Shown here: positions 10,924 through 19,902 of the stretch, in pieces
How positions within the stretch are numbered: the first letter of the stretch is position 1
Layout of the letters: each line of letters opens with the position of its first letter
Origin: an uncultured Opitutaceae bacterium
GTDB lineage: Bacteria; Verrucomicrobiota; Verrucomicrobiia; Opitutales; Opitutaceae
Length of the DNA stretch: 64,000 nucleotides
Reading direction: 5' to 3'
Assembly (NCBI GenBank): GCA_903862935.1
Contig: CAIOZY010000040.1
Span: 163,673 to 227,672, forward strand
Position numbers and translations under genes: made by a program
The notes under the pieces: generated by a model
The model's database searches: none
Told to the model about the DNA's origin: nothing
Seen by the model: only the letters and a program-made list of their open reading frames with translations

Positions 10924-11955
10924 TCAGCCCGGCAAGGCCCCCCGTCCGACGACCTTGGCGATCTGCATTTCCTGCCTGGCCAGTTCAAGGTCGTGCTCGA
11001 CCATGATCTTCACCAGCTCCTTGAAGCGAACCTTCGGCTCCCAGCCGAGCTGTCGGCGGGCCTTCTCGGGGTCGCCGATCAGGAGCTCAACCTCGGAGGG
11101 GCGCTCGTAACGGGAGTCATGCTTGACGTGCTTCTTCCAGTCCAGCCCCAGCAGGCCGAAGGCCTCCTCGCAGAAGTCCCGCACGCTGTGGGTCTCGTTC
11201 GTCGCCACGACATAGTCGTCTGGGCGCTCCTGCTGGAGCATGATCCACATCATCTCCACGTAGTCCTTCGCGTAGCCCCAGTCGCGCCGGGCCTCTAGGT
11301 TGCCCAGGTACAGCTCATCCTGCATGCCCAGCTTGATGCGGGTGGCGGCTCGGGTGATCTTGCGGGTGACGAAGGTCTCCCCGCGGCGGGGAGACTCGTG
11401 GTTGAAGAGGATTCCGTTGCTGGCGTGGAGGTTGTAGCTCTCGCGGTAGTTCACCGTCAGCCAGTACGCGTAGACCTTCGCGCAGCCGTACGGGGACCGC
11501 GGCCAGAACGGGGTCTTCTCAGTCTGCGGCACCTCCTGCACCTTGCCGAACATCTCCGAGGAGGAGGCCTGATAGTAGCGCACGTTCTTGATGAGCCCCG
11601 CCTCGCGGATCGCCTCCAGGATGCGCAGAGCCCCGAGGCCGTCCACGTCCCCGGTGTATTCCGGGATGTCGAAGGAGACCCGCACGTGGGACTGCGCCCC
11701 CAGGTTGTAAACCTCGTCGGGCTTGAGCTCGTAGAGCAGCTTCACCATCTGCACCGAGTCGGCGAGGTCCCCGTAATGCAGGAAAAGCCGCGTGCCGTTG
11801 ACGTGGGGATCCCGGTACAGGTGGTCGATCCGGCTGGTGTTGAAGGTCGAGGCGCGGCGGATGACGCCATGGACCTCGTAGCCCTTGGACAGGAGCAACT
11901 CGGCCAAGTAAGAGCCGTCTTGGCCGGTGATGCCGGTGATCAGAGCCCGTTTCAT
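10924..11955 (-). CDS. gmd: GDP-mannose 4,6-dehydratase
   Basis: 343 residues from the ATG at 11955 ([20 protein letters not shown]), chosen because the family begins at this Rossmann motif. An in-frame start 15 codons upstream would add an unrelated leader. Motifs are the GxxGxDG NADP site at 8-14, [17 protein letters not shown], the [14 protein letters not shown] catalytic threonine/serine region and YGCAK (catalytic Tyr/Lys). It converts GDP-D-mannose to GDP-4-keto-6-deoxy-D-mannose, which the next gene, fcl, turns into GDP-L-fucose. GDP-mannose synthesis genes are not in the window. Confidence 0.95.
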   Translation of the reverse strand: MKRALITGITGQDGSYLAELLLSKGYEVHGVIRRASTFNTSRIDHLYRDPHVNGTRLFLHYGDLADSVQMVKLLYELKPDEVYNLGAQSHVRVSFDIPEYTGDVDGLGALRILEAIREAGLIKNVRYYQASSSEMFGKVQEVPQTEKTPFWPRSPYGCAKVYAYWLTVNYRESYNLHASNGILFNHESPRRGETFVTRKITRAATRIKLGMQDELYLGNLEARRDWGYAKDYVEMMWIMLQQERPDDYVVATNETHSVRDFCEEAFGLLGLDWKKHVKHDSRYERPSEVELLIGDPEKARRQLGWEPKVRFKELVKIMVEHDLELARQEMQIAKVVGRGALPG

Positions 11956-12031
11956 GCTGGTGTAGGGTCCAATCCAAGTGCCGGCCGGCGCTTGACGCAA
12001 GCCGCGATCCTCTCCGGGCGGCCCGGGGCCT

Positions 12032-13033
12032 CTATTTGAGAGCTGGATTTGTGCGCGCGAGGTGGTTGGCGAGGATCCCGTTGGCGAGCAGCTGCAGCGG
12101 GTGGTAGAACATGATCGGCAGGAGGATCAGACCCAGGTTTGCGCTTCGGCCGAATATCAGGACCGCGAGCGGGATGCCCATCGCCAGGGTCTTCTTGACC
12201 GAGCAAAAGTACACCGCAATCGAGTCGGCGCGCCCGAGGCGGTTCAGGCGGGAGGAAGCGTAGGCCAGCAGCGAAATTGCGACAAAGAGCAGGACCACGA
12301 TCAGGAGTACCTTCAGCGTGAGGCCCGCCCCGTAGGTGACCCAGATCCTCCCGGTCACCGAGTCGCAGAAGGCCATGTAGACCATCAGCAGGATTACCGC
12401 GTTGCAGATGCGCGAGTTCCAGCGCTTGTGGGCCTCGACGGCCTCGCGGCAAAACGGCCTCACCGCGGCCCCGGCGGCGAACGGCAAGAGTGTCAGCATC
12501 GTGATCTGCAGCAGAAGCGGGCCCAGCGCGCCGTGGCCCCCCGACACGTGCATCAGGAAGCTCACCAGAAGGGGCGTCAGGACGACCCCCATGATGTTGG
12601 AGAGCGCCGCGCTGATGACCGCCGCGGCGGTGTTGCCGCCGGCGACCGCCGTCAGCACAACCGAGGTCGAGACGGTCGACGGCAGGACACACAGGAAGAG
12701 CAGCCCTCCCCGGATCGCCGCCGGCTCGCCCGTCCACAGGACCGAGAGGATCGCCTGCAGGATGAGCCCCACGATCGGGAAGATGACAAAGGTGAAGCTT
12801 TGGATCAGGGCGTGCAGCCGCCAGTTCCCGGCCCCGCCCCGGATCCTCTCCAGGGGGATCGTGAGCCCCTGGATAAAGAGGATGAGGGCGATCCCGACGT
12901 TCGCGAGGATCTCCGGGTGGAGCCACCCCTGCCGGGACCCGGCCTGCGGGAGCGCAAAGGCGAGGACCACCGAAAGGAACATCCCGAGGATGAACCCGTT
13001 CGAGCGGATCCAGCTGGGGGCCGGCGCGCTCAT
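12032..13033 (-). CDS. Bile acid:sodium symporter-family membrane protein (SBF-like)
   Basis: 333 residues with about nine to ten hydrophobic segments and the layout of the SBF-like/YfeH branch of the bile acid:Na+ symporter superfamily (DUF4137/Rch1 type). Visible blocks are [14 protein letters not shown] in the first third, [22 protein letters not shown], and [15 protein letters not shown], which resemble the crossover motifs of the family. The start at 13033 (MSAPAPSW) overlaps the stop of the upstream NYN gene by four bases (ATGA), which decides it over an ATG six codons upstream. The substrate cannot be told from sequence. There is no functional link with gmd downstream. Confidence 0.85.
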   Translation of the reverse strand: MSAPAPSWIRSNGFILGMFLSVVLAFALPQAGSRQGWLHPEILANVGIALILFIQGLTIPLERIRGGAGNWRLHALIQSFTFVIFPIVGLILQAILSVLWTGEPAAIRGGLLFLCVLPSTVSTSVVLTAVAGGNTAAAVISAALSNIMGVVLTPLLVSFLMHVSGGHGALGPLLLQITMLTLLPFAAGAAVRPFCREAVEAHKRWNSRICNAVILLMVYMAFCDSVTGRIWVTYGAGLTLKVLLIVVLLFVAISLLAYASSRLNRLGRADSIAVYFCSVKKTLAMGIPLAVLIFGRSANLGLILLPIMFYHPLQLLANGILANHLARTNPALK

Positions 13034-13512
13034 GGGCGGGGCCGGCTCCACGCCGCCTCGTTGTCCCGCCGACGCTCTTCGACCCGGGCCCGCTGGCGCC
13101 CACCCGCCCGGGACACCCAGCTGGCGAGGTCCTCCGAGGAGACCGCGCTGCCGCCCAGGGCCTCCACGGCGTTTCGTTCCGCCCGGTCGTCGGTCGCCAC
13201 CACGCAGGCGCCCGGGCGCCCGGACCGGCCGACAATCCCCTCGATGACCTGGTCGGCCGTAGTGCCGGCGGGGGTGTACACGTGGGAGAAGGTGACGTGT
13301 CCCGAGGGGCGCTCAACCAGCATCTCCGGGCCCCTCCCGTCGAAGACGAGGGACACCCGCAGGTGCTCGGCGTCGTGGAGCACGCTCAGGGCGGCCGACA
13401 GGCGCGATCGCGCGGCATCCCGGTCACGCTTGAGGAGCGTTCGCAGATCGGGCCAGGCGTGCATGATGTTGGAGCCGTCAACCAGAAGGTGCCTCTCAAA
13501 GTCCTGGCTCAA
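13030..13512 (-). CDS. YacP-like NYN domain (predicted RNA-processing nuclease)
   Basis: 160 residues with the features of the YacP/Rae1 NYN (PIN-like) family: LLVDGSNIMHAWP at the N-terminus (first catalytic Asp), LVFDGRG in the middle, TADQVIEGIV, and VVATDDRAERNAVEALGG (acidic metal-binding pair). Relatives in Firmicutes (Rae1) are ribosome-associated endoribonucleases; that function is extrapolated here. The C-terminal 25 residues are rich in Arg and Glu. It overlaps the transporter gene downstream by four bases and lies 12 bases after the DUF2721 gene. Confidence 0.85.
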   Translation of the reverse strand: MSQDFERHLLVDGSNIMHAWPDLRTLLKRDRDAARSRLSAALSVLHDAEHLRVSLVFDGRGPEMLVERPSGHVTFSHVYTPAGTTADQVIEGIVGRSGRPGACVVATDDRAERNAVEALGGSAVSSEDLASWVSRAGGRQRARVEERRRDNEAAWSRPRP

Positions 13513-13524
13513 GGGGTGCCGGCC

Positions 13525-13971
13525 CTAGTCGCGGGTGAGCTCGAAGCGGACCGCCTCGAGTGAGATGTGAATCTCCCGGATGAAGGCGATCATCGAGCCG
13601 ATCAGCGCGAGCTGACCCACGGCGAAGATAAGGACGAGCAGCAGCCCCAACTCGAGCCGGAGGAGGGCGGCAAGGAAAAGGACGAGGATGAGGACCGCCG
13701 CCAGCAGCACCGTGACGGCGGCCAGCGTGATCGAGATCTTCAGCAGCGTCGCTCGCCGCTGGAGGATCCCGATCTGGGCGTTGAGCTTGGCCATCCCGGA
13801 GCCGTCGGGCTCCCGGGACATCTCGCCTTTGAGGGCGCGGGATCGGTCGAGCATGCGGCCAAAGCGGTTTGTCAGGGTGAGCAGCAGCAGGCCCACACCA
13901 GAAATCAGGATAACCGGCCCAATTGAAAGCTGCAGGATCGGAACGAGGGAGCTCAGGGAGATCGTGGTCAT
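13525..13971 (-). CDS. DUF2721-family membrane protein
   Basis: 148 residues. One hydrophobic segment near the N-terminus (about 10-32) is followed by a cytoplasmic stretch with NRFGRMLDRSRALKGE, then QRRATLLK and two long hydrophobic segments (about 77-125), ending IREIHISLEAVRFEL. The NRFGRMLDRSRAL and RRATLL motifs are typical of DUF2721, whose function is unknown. It is first in a three-gene run with the NYN nuclease and the symporter-like protein, and is divergent from the aldo/keto reductase across 115 bases. Confidence 0.8.
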   Translation of the reverse strand: MTTISLSSLVPILQLSIGPVILISGVGLLLLTLTNRFGRMLDRSRALKGEMSREPDGSGMAKLNAQIGILQRRATLLKISITLAAVTVLLAAVLILVLFLAALLRLELGLLLVLIFAVGQLALIGSMIAFIREIHISLEAVRFELTRD

Positions 13972-14086
13972 GGTCTTTGCAGGCGCCAGGGCCCGCTCCC
14001 CTCAACTATCGCCGCCGCGGCCGGGCGAAGGCAAGCGCTTCAATGCTCGCCTAACAGACGCCACCTATCCATAATCACAGACAGCC

Positions 14087-15025
14087 ATGGACTTACCCTC
14101 GATCCTGCGTCAACCGCCATCCCGGCTCACGGTGGGAACCGTGCAGTTTGGGATGTCCTACGGCGTTGCCAACCAGACTGGAAGGCCCTCCTTCGACACG
14201 GTCTGCGCCATCATCCGGGAGGCCTGGGACCACGGGGTCGACGTCCTCGACACCGCCCCGGGCTATGGGGAGAGCGAGGAGTGCATCGGCCGGGCCCTCG
14301 AGAAGCTGGGGCTCAGGGGCCGGATGCGGATCGTCACCAAGGTGTCTCCCCTCCCCCTGGACCTGCCGAGCGCGGAGGCGGCCCGGAAGATCGAAGAGGG
14401 CGTGTCGCAGTCCCTGAAGAGGCTCGGGCTGGACCGGGTGCCGCTGTGTCTTTTCCACCACCAGACCAACATCTGTTATGCCGAGGAGCTGTTGCGCCTC
14501 CGAGCCAAGGGAATGATCGAGGCGGCCGGCGTGTCGCTGGTCGACGCGGAGTACGGCTGGAAGGCCCTCAAGATTCCAGAGCTCCAAGCATGGCAGTTCC
14601 CGACCAATGTCCTGGACCGGCGCTTCACGCACTCGGGACTGACGGCCGCGGCGATGAAGGCGAACGTGACCGTCTTCGTCCGCAGCGTCTATCTGCAGGG
14701 CCTGATCCTGATGGCCGACGAGGCCACCCCGCCCCACCTGGCCGAGGTGATCCCCGCCCGGCGGAAGATCCGCGAGATAGCGGCCCACTTCGGCCTGCCG
14801 ATGCCCGAACTTGCGATGCGGGCGGTTCTGAGCCGCCCGGAGGTCCGCTCGGTTGTGGTGGGCGTCGAGACCCTCGAGCAGATGCGGGAAAACGCCGCCC
14901 TGTTCGCCAAGGGGGCACTGCCGTCCGAGGTCATGGCGTCCCTGGAGGCCTACGACCCCAAGATGCCCGAGCGGATCGTGTCTCCCGTGGGCTGGGAGAA
15001 GGCGAAGGCGGCCTACAAGGCCTGA
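14087..15025 (+). CDS. Aldo/keto reductase
   Basis: 312 residues, (beta/alpha)8 oxidoreductase using NAD(P)H. The catalytic tetrad is visible as Asp55 and Tyr60 (DTAPGYGESEE), Lys85 (IVTKVS) and His124 (CLFHHQ). The C-terminal RSVVVGVETLEQMREN segment corresponds to the cofactor-phosphate binding region. It resembles the sugar-aldehyde branch of AKRs found in polysaccharide regions, but the substrate is not determinable. It stands alone on the plus strand, divergent from the DUF2721 gene and convergent with the CDGSH gene (7-base gap). Confidence 0.88.
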   Translation: MDLPSILRQPPSRLTVGTVQFGMSYGVANQTGRPSFDTVCAIIREAWDHGVDVLDTAPGYGESEECIGRALEKLGLRGRMRIVTKVSPLPLDLPSAEAARKIEEGVSQSLKRLGLDRVPLCLFHHQTNICYAEELLRLRAKGMIEAAGVSLVDAEYGWKALKIPELQAWQFPTNVLDRRFTHSGLTAAAMKANVTVFVRSVYLQGLILMADEATPPHLAEVIPARRKIREIAAHFGLPMPELAMRAVLSRPEVRSVVVGVETLEQMRENAALFAKGALPSEVMASLEAYDPKMPERIVSPVGWEKAKAAYKA

Positions 15026-15032
15026 GCCCTAA

Positions 15033-15269
15033 TCAGAGCTTGTGGTGACTGCCGTCGCAGTACGGCGGGTTCTTCGTTTGCTTGCACCCGCACCAAGCCA
15101 CCTTCTGCGGCTGCGCCAGCTCGACCTTCTTCGGGGCAAACCCGGTTCCCTTGTGGGAGCCGTCGCAAAACGGCTGTCCTTTGGAGTGTCCGCAAGCGCA
15201 CCAGTAGTAGGTGCCGGCGGGCATTTCGCGCACAATCGGTGATTTCTGGGCGATATGGGGGGTGCTCAT
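15033..15269 (-). CDS. Tandem CDGSH iron-sulfur protein
   Basis: 78 residues with two CDGSH motifs. The first has Cys24, Cys26, Cys35 and His39 (CACGHSKGQPFCDGSH). The second has Cys60, Cys62, Cys71 and His75 (CGCKQTKNPPYCDGSH). Each should bind a [2Fe-2S] cluster with the 3Cys-1His ligation known from mitoNEET-type proteins, here as a soluble two-domain bacterial form without a membrane anchor. The start at 15269 is chosen because 78 residues is a normal size for the tandem form and longer readings add unrelated sequence. The precise role (redox or cluster transfer) is unknown. Confidence 0.88.
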   Translation of the reverse strand: MSTPHIAQKSPIVREMPAGTYYWCACGHSKGQPFCDGSHKGTGFAPKKVELAQPQKVAWCGCKQTKNPPYCDGSHHKL

Positions 15270-15386
15270 GGGTGAGGTATTGAGTTTAACCGTCGCTGGG
15301 CAGAACGCAAGGTGCGGCGGGCGTTGACCGCAAGTCCGGGCCAAGCCATCGTCCGCTCCGGCGGAATCCGGAAACACCCACGCCTA

Positions 15387-16289
15387 ATGAACATGATACT
15401 ACGCCTGATCGCGCTCGTTCTAGCCCTGGCCGCAGGGGCCCCTCTACGGGCCGGTTCTGGCCCCTCAGTCCCGATCACGATCCTGAGGCTGCCGGACGGC
15501 ACCCGGTTCGGGTTGATCGGCCCCCGGCCCTCACGGCCGGCCCCCACCGTTTTTCTGCTGGCCCACGGCCTGGAAACGATGGCCGACGAGCCCCACTACA
15601 CGGACGCGGGCCGGCTCCTCACTCCCCACGGGTTTCTCGGGGTCGTCCTCGACCCGCCCGCGCACGGGAAAGACGTGAGACCGGGTGAAACCGGGGCATT
15701 GGACGGCGGGTTGAAGGGCTGGCGCCAAAGGCTGGACAACGGAGAGGATTTTGTGGCGCCGTTTGTGGCCCACTGCCGGGGGGTTCTCGACTACCTTGTC
15801 AGGGAAAAGCTCGCCGATCCGGACCGGGTCGGAGCGATCGGCATCTCCCGCGGGGGTTTCCTCGCCATCCATCTTGCGGCGGCCGAGCCCCGGATCCGGT
15901 GCGTTGTTGGGCTGTCGCCCGTTGTGGATGTCATGGTCCTGAGGGAATTCAACGGCACGCCGCGGACCGATCTGGCCGCGCAGCTGTCGCTCGCCGCGGC
16001 CATTCCGAGGCTTGTCGGGCGCCCCTTGTGGATCAGCATCTCGAACAACGACGAGAGGGTCGGCGCGGATCGGGTGATCGCATTTTCGAGGGCCCTTGTC
16101 GCCGCCTCGATTGGGGGCAGGGCGGGAAATCCGATTGTTCCCGTGGAGCTGGTCGTCGGTCCGGCCGTGTCTGCGGGCGGTTCCGGCCACTATTCGGTCC
16201 AGGAGGCCGACGCCCTTGCCGCGAACTGGATCCTGCGGCAGTTCGGGATGCCGGAAACGGCGCCCCTCGGCGACGCGCCCCATCGGTGA
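15387..16289 (+). CDS. Secreted alpha/beta-hydrolase
   Basis: 300 residues. The ATG at 15387 gives MNMILRLIALVLALAAGAPL, a good signal peptide, so a periplasmic or secreted enzyme is likely; an upstream start would bury it. The nucleophile elbow is GISRGG with Ser154, preceded by VFLLAHG (oxyanion region) and DPPAHGKD. The likely acid is in SISNNDERVG and the likely base is the His in GSGHYSVQEAD. The PPAHGKD and SRGGFLA pattern resembles dienelactone-hydrolase or acyl-peptidase-like proteins. The substrate is unknown. It is divergent from the CDGSH gene. Confidence 0.82.
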   Translation: MNMILRLIALVLALAAGAPLRAGSGPSVPITILRLPDGTRFGLIGPRPSRPAPTVFLLAHGLETMADEPHYTDAGRLLTPHGFLGVVLDPPAHGKDVRPGETGALDGGLKGWRQRLDNGEDFVAPFVAHCRGVLDYLVREKLADPDRVGAIGISRGGFLAIHLAAAEPRIRCVVGLSPVVDVMVLREFNGTPRTDLAAQLSLAAAIPRLVGRPLWISISNNDERVGADRVIAFSRALVAASIGGRAGNPIVPVELVVGPAVSAGGSGHYSVQEADALAANWILRQFGMPETAPLGDAPHR

Positions 16290-16357
16290 TGCAGCCCGCG
16301 GCGATCGCGGCCGGGTCCGGACCTGCGCCCGGATCCCGGGATGGGGTTCCGCCGCCG

Positions 16358-16966
16358 CTAGGTCCCGCCCGGCCCGGCAGTACGCGGTTTTCTGCCCCAT
16401 CGTCCGATCGGGCCGATCAGGCGGCGGTGGGCCGAGTCGTCGATGAGCGTCTCCAGCCGCTTCCTGCGGGTCTCCTCCCTCTTGCCGCTTACAACCCAGA
16501 ATGCTGCGGTCCTCTGGTACCACGGCGCCTGGGCCCTGAAGAAGGCCCAGGCCCCGGCATGGGCGCGCAGTTCCCCGGCAAGGGATGCCGGGAGCCGCCT
16601 CGGCCGCCGCTCGTAGGAGTAGCCCACCCGGTTTGCCGTGCCGCGGGCCTTGAACGCCGCCAGTCCCGCCGGCCTCATCAAGCCCGCCTTCACGAGGGCC
16701 CGGACCTTGCCCACGTTGACCCGGCTCCAGCGGCTCCCCCTCCGCCTCGGAGTGAACCGGATGGTAAAGCATTCCTCGTCCACACTCCTCCGAACCCCGT
16801 CGATCCAGCCGTAGCAGAGCGCCTGGTCGAGGGCCTGCGCATAGGTGAGGCCGCCCCGGGCCGTGCCGGCCCTGTGGAATCCGACCAGCACCTCGACCGA
16901 ATTGGCATGGTTTCGCTCAAGCCACGCCCGGAACCGGGGAGGGGAGGCGAAGAAGGTGGCTTTCAT
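16358..16966 (-). CDS. YdeI/OmpD-associated family protein
   Basis: 202 residues. The N-terminal block FRAWLERNHANSVEVLVGFH, LTYAQALDQALCYGWIDGVRR, IRFTPRRRGSRWSRVNVGKV and the later ERRPRRLPASLAGELRAH region match the YdeI/OmpD-associated protein family, sometimes linked to peptide or bacteriocin stress. The C-terminal third (AFFRAQAPWYQRTAAFWVVSG, KREETRRKRLE) is the usual helical tail. Function is poorly defined. It is a single gene, convergent with the hydrolase and divergent from the isomerase gene. Confidence 0.85.
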   Translation of the reverse strand: MKATFFASPPRFRAWLERNHANSVEVLVGFHRAGTARGGLTYAQALDQALCYGWIDGVRRSVDEECFTIRFTPRRRGSRWSRVNVGKVRALVKAGLMRPAGLAAFKARGTANRVGYSYERRPRRLPASLAGELRAHAGAWAFFRAQAPWYQRTAAFWVVSGKREETRRKRLETLIDDSAHRRLIGPIGRWGRKPRTAGPGGT

Positions 16967-17076
16967 CGCAAGCCATGGGAAGCGGCAGGCCGGGACAAAG
17001 GCAATGCTTGCCTCACTCCCCCGGGGCCGCGGCCCCTTGCGTCGGATCCGTCCGCAGCTTTTAATGCCCTCATCCC

Positions 17077-17658
17077 ATGAAACGGTCCGCCCTGAACCGA
17101 GCCTACCGCGACGCCCTGTCCTGCTTCACCCTGCACCATTGGGCGCTGCCCCCCCGCCCCGCCTGGGACATCACCGACTTCGGTCTGGGAGACTTCCCCC
17201 GGTTCGGTCTCGTCCTCGTGAACCTCGCGGCCGAGCCCGAGTACTGCGAGAAGCTGATGTACGCCCGCAGGGGCCAGGCCACCCCGTGCCACAAGCACGC
17301 CCGGAAGAAGGAGGACATCATCTGCCGGGTCGGGGAACTCACGATCCTCCTGTGGCCCGATCGCCCGGATCACGGGGCCGCGCTGCCCCCCGCGGTTACC
17401 GCCGCCTTCGACGGACGGCCCCGTTCGGTGCCCACCGGAAAGCCGGTGGCCCTTCCCGCGGGGTCCCGGGTCACGCTCACGCCGGGCCTGTGGCACGAAT
17501 TCTTTCCGTCGAGCGAGGAGTGCATCATCGGAGAGGTGTCCACCGCCAACGACGATCTCCATGACAACTTCTTCCTCAATCCCGCGGTCGGCAGGTTCCC
17601 GGCTATCGACGAGGACGAGCCCCCGGCGGTGAGGCTCCTGTCGGAGGGTGCTCCGTAG
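17077..17658 (+). CDS. D-lyxose isomerase family protein (cupin)
   Basis: 193 residues, cupin fold, matching D-lyxose ketol-isomerases (formerly DUF1498). The metal site is read from TPCHKHARKKEDI (His72, His74, Glu79) and the later LWHEFFPS histidine. VSTANDDLHDNFF near the C-terminus is also a family motif. It would interconvert D-lyxose and D-xylulose (or D-mannose/D-fructose in some members) in the cytoplasm. It is somewhat shorter than the roughly 227-residue enterobacterial enzyme. No pentose kinase lies beside it, so the pathway role is open. Confidence 0.87.
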   Translation: MKRSALNRAYRDALSCFTLHHWALPPRPAWDITDFGLGDFPRFGLVLVNLAAEPEYCEKLMYARRGQATPCHKHARKKEDIICRVGELTILLWPDRPDHGAALPPAVTAAFDGRPRSVPTGKPVALPAGSRVTLTPGLWHEFFPSSEECIIGEVSTANDDLHDNFFLNPAVGRFPAIDEDEPPAVRLLSEGAP

Positions 17659-17697
17659 GCGGCGGCAAAAAAAGCTTGAACGGCATTTGGAAATCCA

Positions 17698-17719
17698 CTA
17701 CCTTGCTTGATAAAGGTAG
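17698..17719. promoter_or_regulatory. Inverted-repeat operator ahead of padR-pspC
   Basis: Perfect 7-base arms CTACCTT and AAGGTAG separated by 8 bases, ending 18 bases before the PadR GTG start. A weak promoter (TTGAAC at 17676-17681 and TACCTT at 17699-17704, 17-base spacing) would overlap it. PadR regulators commonly bind such dyads and repress their own operon. Operator identity is inferred. Confidence 0.6.
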
Positions 17720-17737
17720 CTTGTAACGAAACACCCC

Positions 17738-18073
17738 GTGAGTCTCGACGAGAAGTTCAACGCCATCCGCAAGGGCCTGCTGGAGTTCGCCGTGCTGCGG
17801 ATCATAGCCTCGGAGAAGGTTTACGCCGCGGACATCCTGCGGCAGCTCGCGGGGACGGACTTCGCGACCCAGGAGGGGACTCTCTATCCCCTGCTCAGCA
17901 AGATGCGCCGGGAGGGCCTGCTCGACTACGAGTGGAAGGAGTCCGAGGCCGGGCCCCCGCGGAAGTACTACGAGCTCACCGCAAAGGGCCGCTCCCAGCT
18001 GCGCGAGACCGGCGAGTATTGGCAGCAGATCGACTCCACCCTCAAGAGCCTGGGACCCAAGCCCCCTCGGTAG
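17738..18073 (+). CDS. PadR-family transcriptional regulator
   Basis: 111 residues, GTG start. Winged-helix PadR signature: KGLLEFAVLRIIASE, YAADILRQL, FATQEGTLYPLLSKMRREGLL and RKYYELTAKG. The C-terminal dimerisation helix (GRSQLRETGEYWQQIDSTL) is short, as in the PadR-s1 subgroup. The gene is 22 bases upstream of a PspC-domain membrane protein, an arrangement in which PadR usually senses an envelope or toxic stress and controls the membrane protein. An inverted repeat lies just upstream (17698-17719). Confidence 0.92.
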   Translation: MSLDEKFNAIRKGLLEFAVLRIIASEKVYAADILRQLAGTDFATQEGTLYPLLSKMRREGLLDYEWKESEAGPPRKYYELTAKGRSQLRETGEYWQQIDSTLKSLGPKPPR

Positions 18074-18095
18074 AATTTCCGACCCAAACACCCCC

Positions 18096-19262
18096 ATGAA
18101 CAAGGTCATCGCCATAAATCTCAACGGGAACGCATACCAGGTCGAGGAGGCCGGGTACGACGCTCTGCGGGCCTACCTCGAGAACGCCTCCGGCCAGCTC
18201 GCAAGCAACCCCGACAAGGACGAGATCCTCGCCGATATCGAACAATCGATCGCGGACAAGTTCCGGGCCCTCATGGGGCCGCACAAGACGGTGCTCCTTG
18301 AACGGGAGGTCCAGTCGGTGATCGCCTCGATGGGCCCAGTCGAGGACGCCTCGACGCCCGCGGGATCAAGCACGCCGGGATCCCCCCCGGAGGCCGCGCC
18401 GAAGTCGGCCGGCACCCCGCCCCGCAGGCTGTACCGGATCAACAACGGGGCGATGGTCGCGGGCGTCTGCAACGGGCTCGCGGCCTACCTGGACGTTGAC
18501 CCGGCAGTCGTCCGGCTCTCCTTCGTGATCCTGTCGTTCATCACCGCCGGCGCCACGATCCTCGCGTATTTCGTCCTAACCCTTGTCATCCCCGCAGCCG
18601 ACACGCCGGCCCAGCAGGCCGCCGCCCGCGGGGCGCCCTCGACGGCCCAGGACTTCATCCGGAGGGCCCGCCAGGGCTACTACGAGGGGATGCGCACCTG
18701 GGGCGACCGCCAGGCGCGCCGGGAGTGGAAGCGCAAGTTCCGCCAGGAGATGCGCGGCTGGCGCACGGCGTTCCGGAGCGACCTGAGCGGCAGCGCTACC
18801 CAGTGGCGCCAGAACTGGGAACACTACTGGGCCGAGAATCCGCGGCCCGTTGGGACACTCCTGTTTGCCCTGCCCTTCATCCTTCTGCTTCGCGCCCTTC
18901 TCGCCTTCGCGCTTGTGTTCGCCCTCCTGTCGCTTTTCACGACCGGGGCGCTCTTCGGGCTGTTGCTGCCCTCCGGATTGCCCCTGTGGGTGGCGATCAT
19001 CCTGCTGGTCTTCGTCTACAGCTTGCTCGTGTGGCCCCTTCGCATCCTGCGGCACGCCTGCTACCACTATGGCTTCGGGGGGCCGCGCTATGTCTTCCCG
19101 CTGCTCGGGCCCTGGGACGCCGCACTGTGGCTGGGTTCCCTCATGCTCCTGATCTGGCTTGCGAACCGCTACGTGCCGCAGGCCCACCAGGCCCTGGTGA
19201 AGCTGCCCCCGGTAGTTCACCATGCAGCCGATTCGATCCGCGAGTGGTGGGGCAGGCGGTGA
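18096..19262 (+). CDS. PspC-domain membrane protein
   Basis: 388 residues. Residues 1-80 hold a conserved soluble segment (MNKVIAINLNGNAYQVEE and a DEILADIEQSIADKFRAL helix) often found before PspC in PadR-linked proteins. After a Pro/Ser-rich linker (85-108), RRLYRINNGAMVAGVCNGLA starts the PspC domain with a transmembrane helix (about 145-170). A charged Arg-rich region (about 190-245) is followed by three or four C-terminal hydrophobic segments. The likely role is envelope stress protection at the inner membrane, controlled by the preceding PadR. The convergent nitroreductase gene ends 9 bases further on. Confidence 0.88.
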   Translation: MNKVIAINLNGNAYQVEEAGYDALRAYLENASGQLASNPDKDEILADIEQSIADKFRALMGPHKTVLLEREVQSVIASMGPVEDASTPAGSSTPGSPPEAAPKSAGTPPRRLYRINNGAMVAGVCNGLAAYLDVDPAVVRLSFVILSFITAGATILAYFVLTLVIPAADTPAQQAAARGAPSTAQDFIRRARQGYYEGMRTWGDRQARREWKRKFRQEMRGWRTAFRSDLSGSATQWRQNWEHYWAENPRPVGTLLFALPFILLLRALLAFALVFALLSLFTTGALFGLLLPSGLPLWVAIILLVFVYSLLVWPLRILRHACYHYGFGGPRYVFPLLGPWDAALWLGSLMLLIWLANRYVPQAHQALVKLPPVVHHAADSIREWWGRR

Positions 19263-19271
19263 TCCGCCGGG

Positions 19272-19802
19272 TCACCAGCTCTCGCGGTGCACGAAGGCCG
19301 GGTTAAACCGGGTCCTCGGCTCCTTCGACTCGCCGGGCATGCCGATCGCGACAGCCGAGACGGGGATCACCCCTGGGGGAAGCCCGAGGATCTCCGTTAG
19401 CTTCTGAACACGGTCCTCCCTGGGGTGGACCCCGAGCCAGCAGCCCCCCAGGCCCAGCGCGTGGGCGCACAGGAGCAGGTTCTCGATCGCCGCCGAACAG
19501 TCCTGCAATAGGTAGCTCAGCTGCCCGCTGTGGGCCGCGCCAAGGTCCCCGCAGACAACAAAGCCGACCGCCGCGTCGGCCATCATGCCCCCAAACGGGA
19601 GCGCCGCCGCGATCCGCGCGCGCGTATCGGCCTCCCGGAGGACCACGAAGCGCCACGGATCCTTGGCCCCGGCTGATGGGGCGGCCATCGCCGCCTTGAG
19701 CATCAGGTCGACCTCGGCATCGCCGACCGCGCCGGGCGCGAACTTGCGGATGCTCCGCCGCCCGAAAATGAACCGCAACCTCTCGTCAGCCAGTGTGTGC
19801 AT
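19272..19802 (-). CDS. Nitroreductase-family FMN oxidoreductase
   Basis: 176 residues from the ATG at 19802 (MHTLADERLRFIFGRRSIRK). Longer readings would overlap the divergent gene at 19903 and add no family sequence. The FMN-binding RRSIRKF motif near the N-terminus, MAAPSAGAKDPWRFVVL, LLCAHALGLGGCWLG and the C-terminal IGMPGESKEPRTRF segment are typical of the nitroreductase superfamily. It would use NAD(P)H to reduce quinones or nitro compounds; the substrate is unknown. It faces the PspC gene tail to tail. Confidence 0.9.
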   Translation of the reverse strand: MHTLADERLRFIFGRRSIRKFAPGAVGDAEVDLMLKAAMAAPSAGAKDPWRFVVLREADTRARIAAALPFGGMMADAAVGFVVCGDLGAAHSGQLSYLLQDCSAAIENLLLCAHALGLGGCWLGVHPREDRVQKLTEILGLPPGVIPVSAVAIGMPGESKEPRTRFNPAFVHRESW

Positions 19803-19902
19803 GAAAATGAGCTCCGAGACCCGGATAACCCGCAGGCCGGACCCGGGCAAACGCAATCGGCCTCCGGGGTAAAATCTTGAAAGGGCCCGCTCCACAACCG
19901 AT

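Noticed and set aside
11956..12000. Start of gmd 15 codons upstream
   Set aside because: The extra leader does not resemble the family, and the Rossmann motif begins at the ATG at 11955.
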